The position numbers were made by a program, and so were the translations under genes. The notes under the pieces were generated by a model that was given only the letters and a program-made list of their open reading frames with translations, made no database searches and was not told where the DNA came from. A stretch of DNA of 64,000 nucleotides from Paulownia fortunei. Lineage: Eukaryota; Streptophyta; Magnoliopsida; Lamiales; Paulowniaceae. The stretch is taken from positions 992,001 through 1,056,000 of the forward strand of contig CM033124.1 of assembly GCA_019321725.1 (NCBI GenBank). Reading direction: 5' to 3'. Positions 60,688 through 64,000 of the stretch are shown in pieces (the stretch's first letter is position 1; each line of letters begins with the position of its first letter).

Positions 60688-63509
60688 CTTGTTCCTGTCC
60701 CGCCATCCTAGTCCAAATGGTCTAGATAGCAAACTAATCTTTCTTGTTGGCATGTCTTGTGAAGGATCTTGATTACATTGCTGTGTCGATCTACAAAGAA
60801 TACTTAGATAAATATAGAGGCTAAGGATGCCCTTTTTTCTATGGGCAAGGAATTCATAATAGGGCACACAGGGGGAAAAGGTAAAAGTGCTAGAGGCACA
60901 GAATACATAGAAAACAACTGGTAAGACTTGATGTTGTGGTTGAATGAACTGGCAGCAACAGTACTAGTAATTTCATGGAAAAAAATTATAAAATAAAAGG
61001 AAACAAAATAATATGGCTTTGGAAATATGTATATGGGATATATAAATGCAAAAATATATTTAAAGAACAATTGTATCACCGAGGAGAAGACTGTGCTTTG
61101 TTTTGCCCTGACTGGTACTGCAAGGTAGCTTCCAGCATGGACTCTGCCATAACTGCCCTCTTTTCCATCTCAGCCAGGGCAGCAGTTGCTTCTTCATACT
61201 TCTCCTGCATGTGGTCATTGCAACAGTACAGCAGACACTCGATAAAAACTAAAATTGGAAAAATTTAAAGGAAAAGCAACAGAGAAATTAAAGCATCAAA
61301 GTAAAGTCTGGATGCATATTTTGAAACCATGATGCCCACTAATAGTTACATTAGAAGATTCTGATGTAACCATCATGACTCACATCAAGATGTTGCAGGT
61401 TATACGTTGCCGCTGATAAAGCAGCAACTTATCATGAATGAGAAAAAGTGACCTATGATTTTTCATAGATGACTGCTTAGGTCAAATAATAATGATATTT
61501 GCATTAGATGTCATTATTATAGAAGCCCCAGATTGGTGATCAAGATGCCTAAACTGCCACGCGTAAAAACAAGAAAAATGGCAGCACTGCCAATACTAGA
61601 TTGCACACATAGAAGCTAACAAAGATGGCAACACTGCTGCTGCTGCTGCTACTAAGAAAAGGAGAAAAAGAAACCTGGAGCACTTGAGCTGCATATCTCT
61701 GGGCAGCAGCATCTTGCTCAGCAAATATGCGAGCATCCTCTGTCACCCTCTGTTCTTGTTCTACCCTCATTAAGATCTGTAAAAGAAACCAGCAATGCAA
61801 TTACCATGCCGAAACAAACAAAACATGAAGACTCAGTTCTATTGATACTGAATTTTACGGCAATAGCCTTACCTGAAGCATGGCATTCTCCTGTTCATGC
61901 TTATCAACAAGGGCTTGCCGAAGCTCAGATACATCTCGCTCTAACTGCTCAACCTAAATTCACAAACAGATACTTGGCCATCAGTTTTAAATTGAAGCAG
62001 CTACAAGCTTTACAATTTATGCAATCCAAGACATTGCAATTTACTATATGGCGAGACCCTGAGTATCTTACTCTCATATTAGCAGTCTTTCAGTCAACTT
62101 ACATAGATATAGTCGTACTGTTTAAGAATTCAGCTTTAATATACCAAAAGTAAGAGCACAGGGATGGAATGAGAGAAGGAGAAAATCATTAGGGGAGAAA
62201 TCATGGATAGCTAGCAAGAACTAGTGCACACGTTCAGATATATATTATCTCAAGAAGCACAATTGTAAAGAAATAAAAAAAAAAAAGTCAAACAGCAGCG
62301 TGCATCGATACCCTTGCACTCAATTGTCGCCGATTATCCTGCTTAACCATCTCCATTAATGCTATTTCAAGCTCTTCTGCTCTGTACAAAGAGAACTAAA
62401 GTTTGTAACTATACTTCATTGATAAATATAACATACACATTTCCCAAATAACACCAATATTGGAAAAATACCAACAAAATATTTATATTTCAGTAACATG
62501 AGAAGTGGCAATATGACATATTTAACATAAATTTATGTTTTCAGCATTTCGAATATTTTATCTTATCAGCAAAGGTCTTAAATAACACTACTGCAACCCA
62601 CATGCACAGCAAATTATTGAGCTGGCAATTTTAGTCCCTACCTGTGGTATCTAAAAGTTAGTGCAGATCTTTCTGCAATGAATGACAACATGGTGAATGA
62701 TTAATTACCCAGAGGGTATTTCATAATTTCCTTAATCTTTTTCCAGACAAAACTTACAAACATTTATTGATATCTACTGGTAAGGGTTAATTAATGTTCA
62801 GAACTCCATCATTACTGTAACAATATATTTTACATAAACTGCAGATTGTAAGAAAACGTTGAAAAGCAAAAACCTTTACAGCTAATTATGTTTACCAGCA
62901 CACAGAAACAAAATCATGCAAGAAATATTTGTAGCAGAAACATTTCCTATTTTCAATTCTCAGAACATTTTTTGAGTGCTTAGGACCATTTCCATGTCTT
63001 AATTCTAGAAAAATTTTGTTGTTTCTTACATTGCCGTAAGATTCAATCAAGTGTGGCTAATATAACTTGGCAAAAATTGTCAGTTGACAGTTGAAAACAA
63101 GTATGTTCTTTCAATTCTAGATTTCCACTTTGGTGATAATGACTCGAAGCGACACATAGGGCATGCTTTATTCTAACATAGAGATGCAAGACCATGAGAC
63201 TATGACCATGTCTTTCAAAAAAGACAAATATACAAGAGCGGGTATTTTCTTGTCAAAACAGAAGAGAAGTTAGTTTTGAGTATTGGACAATGCTTAAAAT
63301 TCCTCAAAAAAGAAGTGGGGTGTTCAGCTTAGAAAGAAATAACTATCTATCCTGAAAAGGAGTTGCTTTAAATAGGAAGCCATCCATCTGCAAATGATAG
63401 TTTCAGCAAGGGATTGGAACTTTAAAGAACTAAAAAGTTGTGTTCACCTGAGCTCAGCAGATCGTTTTTCCTCAAGCAGCTTGCACAGCTCAACCTTAAG
63501 CCAGACCAC
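60688..63509 (-). CDS. Plant TBC (Rab-GAP) protein, C-terminal coiled-coil exons (partial)
   Basis: Six phase-consistent exons on the minus strand: 63509-63448, 62381-62312, 61953-61873, 61776-61675, 61204-61080 and 60790-60688, together 181 codons. They encode a Glu/Arg/Ala-rich heptad-type coiled coil: VVWLKVELCKLLEEKRSAEL, then AEELEIALMEMVKQDNRRQL, VEQLERDVSELRQALVDKHE, RVEQEQRVTEDARIFAEQDA and EKYEEATAALAEMEKRAVMA. A Ser/Gln-rich linker and the tail motif FGLGWRDRNK follow. This is the C-terminal part of EVI5/GYP1-type TBC proteins, whose N-terminal TBC domain stimulates GTP hydrolysis by Rab GTPases in vesicle traffic. That domain lies beyond the right edge. The final exon is not identified: after AAG at 60688 a donor (gttagt) is present, while reading straight on gives 13 more residues and a stop at 60649. 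The family is clear; the 3' end is uncertain. Confidence 0.85.
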
Positions 63510-64000
63510 CTGAATAAAATCAAACTCTTAGAAAGTTACAAAAACTGTTTGATATGAGATACTATTTACTGCTTCATAAAAGATAGGATCAATAACAGGT
63601 AACAAGCAATCTAGGCACATTCTATGCATGTGAAAGAAACTAAGCATTTTTAAATTCAAAACTATTATACTTATATTTTTACTTTAGACAAAAACCGACC
63701 AATATCGATCAAGAAAAAATTATTGTACGAAGACAAAAAATGCAGAACAATAAAAACAATTTGATACATGAGCTTTTATCCATTTATCATAATGGTACAG
63801 TAACTGAGATCTATTGAAATAGCAATGGAAAAGAGTTATTAGAAAAAATACAAGGAATATTCTATATCATTTAGAGGAAAATGTCACCAAAAAAAATAGA
63901 AAATAGAGGAAAATTGATTAATATTAATACTAGGAGACATGTCAAAATTCCCTTGGTCCATATTTGTACGGTTTCTCTATTTATTTAAAATAAATTTCTT
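63510..64000 (-). other. Intron of the TBC gene running off the window
   Basis: AT-rich sequence upstream of the first recognised TBC exon, with no exon-like reading frame; the preceding exons must be beyond 64000. Confidence 0.6.

Overview
This is plant nuclear DNA, almost certainly from a eudicot. The genes are split by GT-AG introns, the intergenic DNA is very AT-rich and full of homopolymers, microsatellites and short transposon remnants, and every recognisable product is a typical angiosperm protein. I cannot name the species; an asterid is only a guess. I see no bacterial, viral, organellar or CRISPR content, no tRNA or rRNA gene, and no convincing new multi-gene system. The interest lies in a decayed gene, in gene order and in young repeats.

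Layout. 349-899 (minus): first coding exon of a euAP2-class (AP2/TOE/SMZ-type) transcription factor, running off the left edge. About 1.4-13.2 kb: gene-poor AT-rich DNA with a cluster of simple repeats near 6 kb. 13263-14559 (plus): a broken, intron-retaining copy of the nuclear gene for plastid ribosomal protein L10. 14.6-17.6 kb: non-coding, less AT-rich, with small internal duplications. 17617-20835 (minus): an intact intronless LRR receptor-like protein of the Ve1/Cf type. 20.9-27.5 kb: repeat-rich intergenic DNA. 27599-28747 (minus): an ESB1-type dirigent protein. 29583-33488 (minus): a complete four-exon M1 aminopeptidase (LTA4H-like). 36999-40917 (plus): a complete eight-exon TONNEAU1 gene. 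47690-55759 (plus): a complete five-exon PBS1-like receptor-like cytoplasmic kinase whose last intron is 5 kb and loaded with repeats. 60688-63509 (minus): six exons encoding the C-terminal coiled coil of a plant TBC (Rab-GAP) protein whose 5' part lies beyond the right edge.

The genes do not form a pathway: they cover development (AP2), division-plane and cortical microtubule organisation (TON1), Rab trafficking (TBC), immunity (receptor-like protein, cytoplasmic kinase), Casparian-strip lignin (dirigent) and peptide turnover (aminopeptidase). What links them is ancestry. From memory of the Arabidopsis map, SMZ-TON1-TBC and TOE1-PBL-ESB1 lie together on chromosomes 3 and 2, and RPL10 and LTA4H are adjacent on chromosome 5. 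This window looks like an ancestral block that keeps most of those neighbours, with RPL10 decaying in place and an LRR receptor-like protein added between it and the other genes.

Exon boundaries were placed by eye from GT-AG sites and reading-frame continuity. The complete split genes join with consistent phases and give proteins of 613, 262 and 377 residues.
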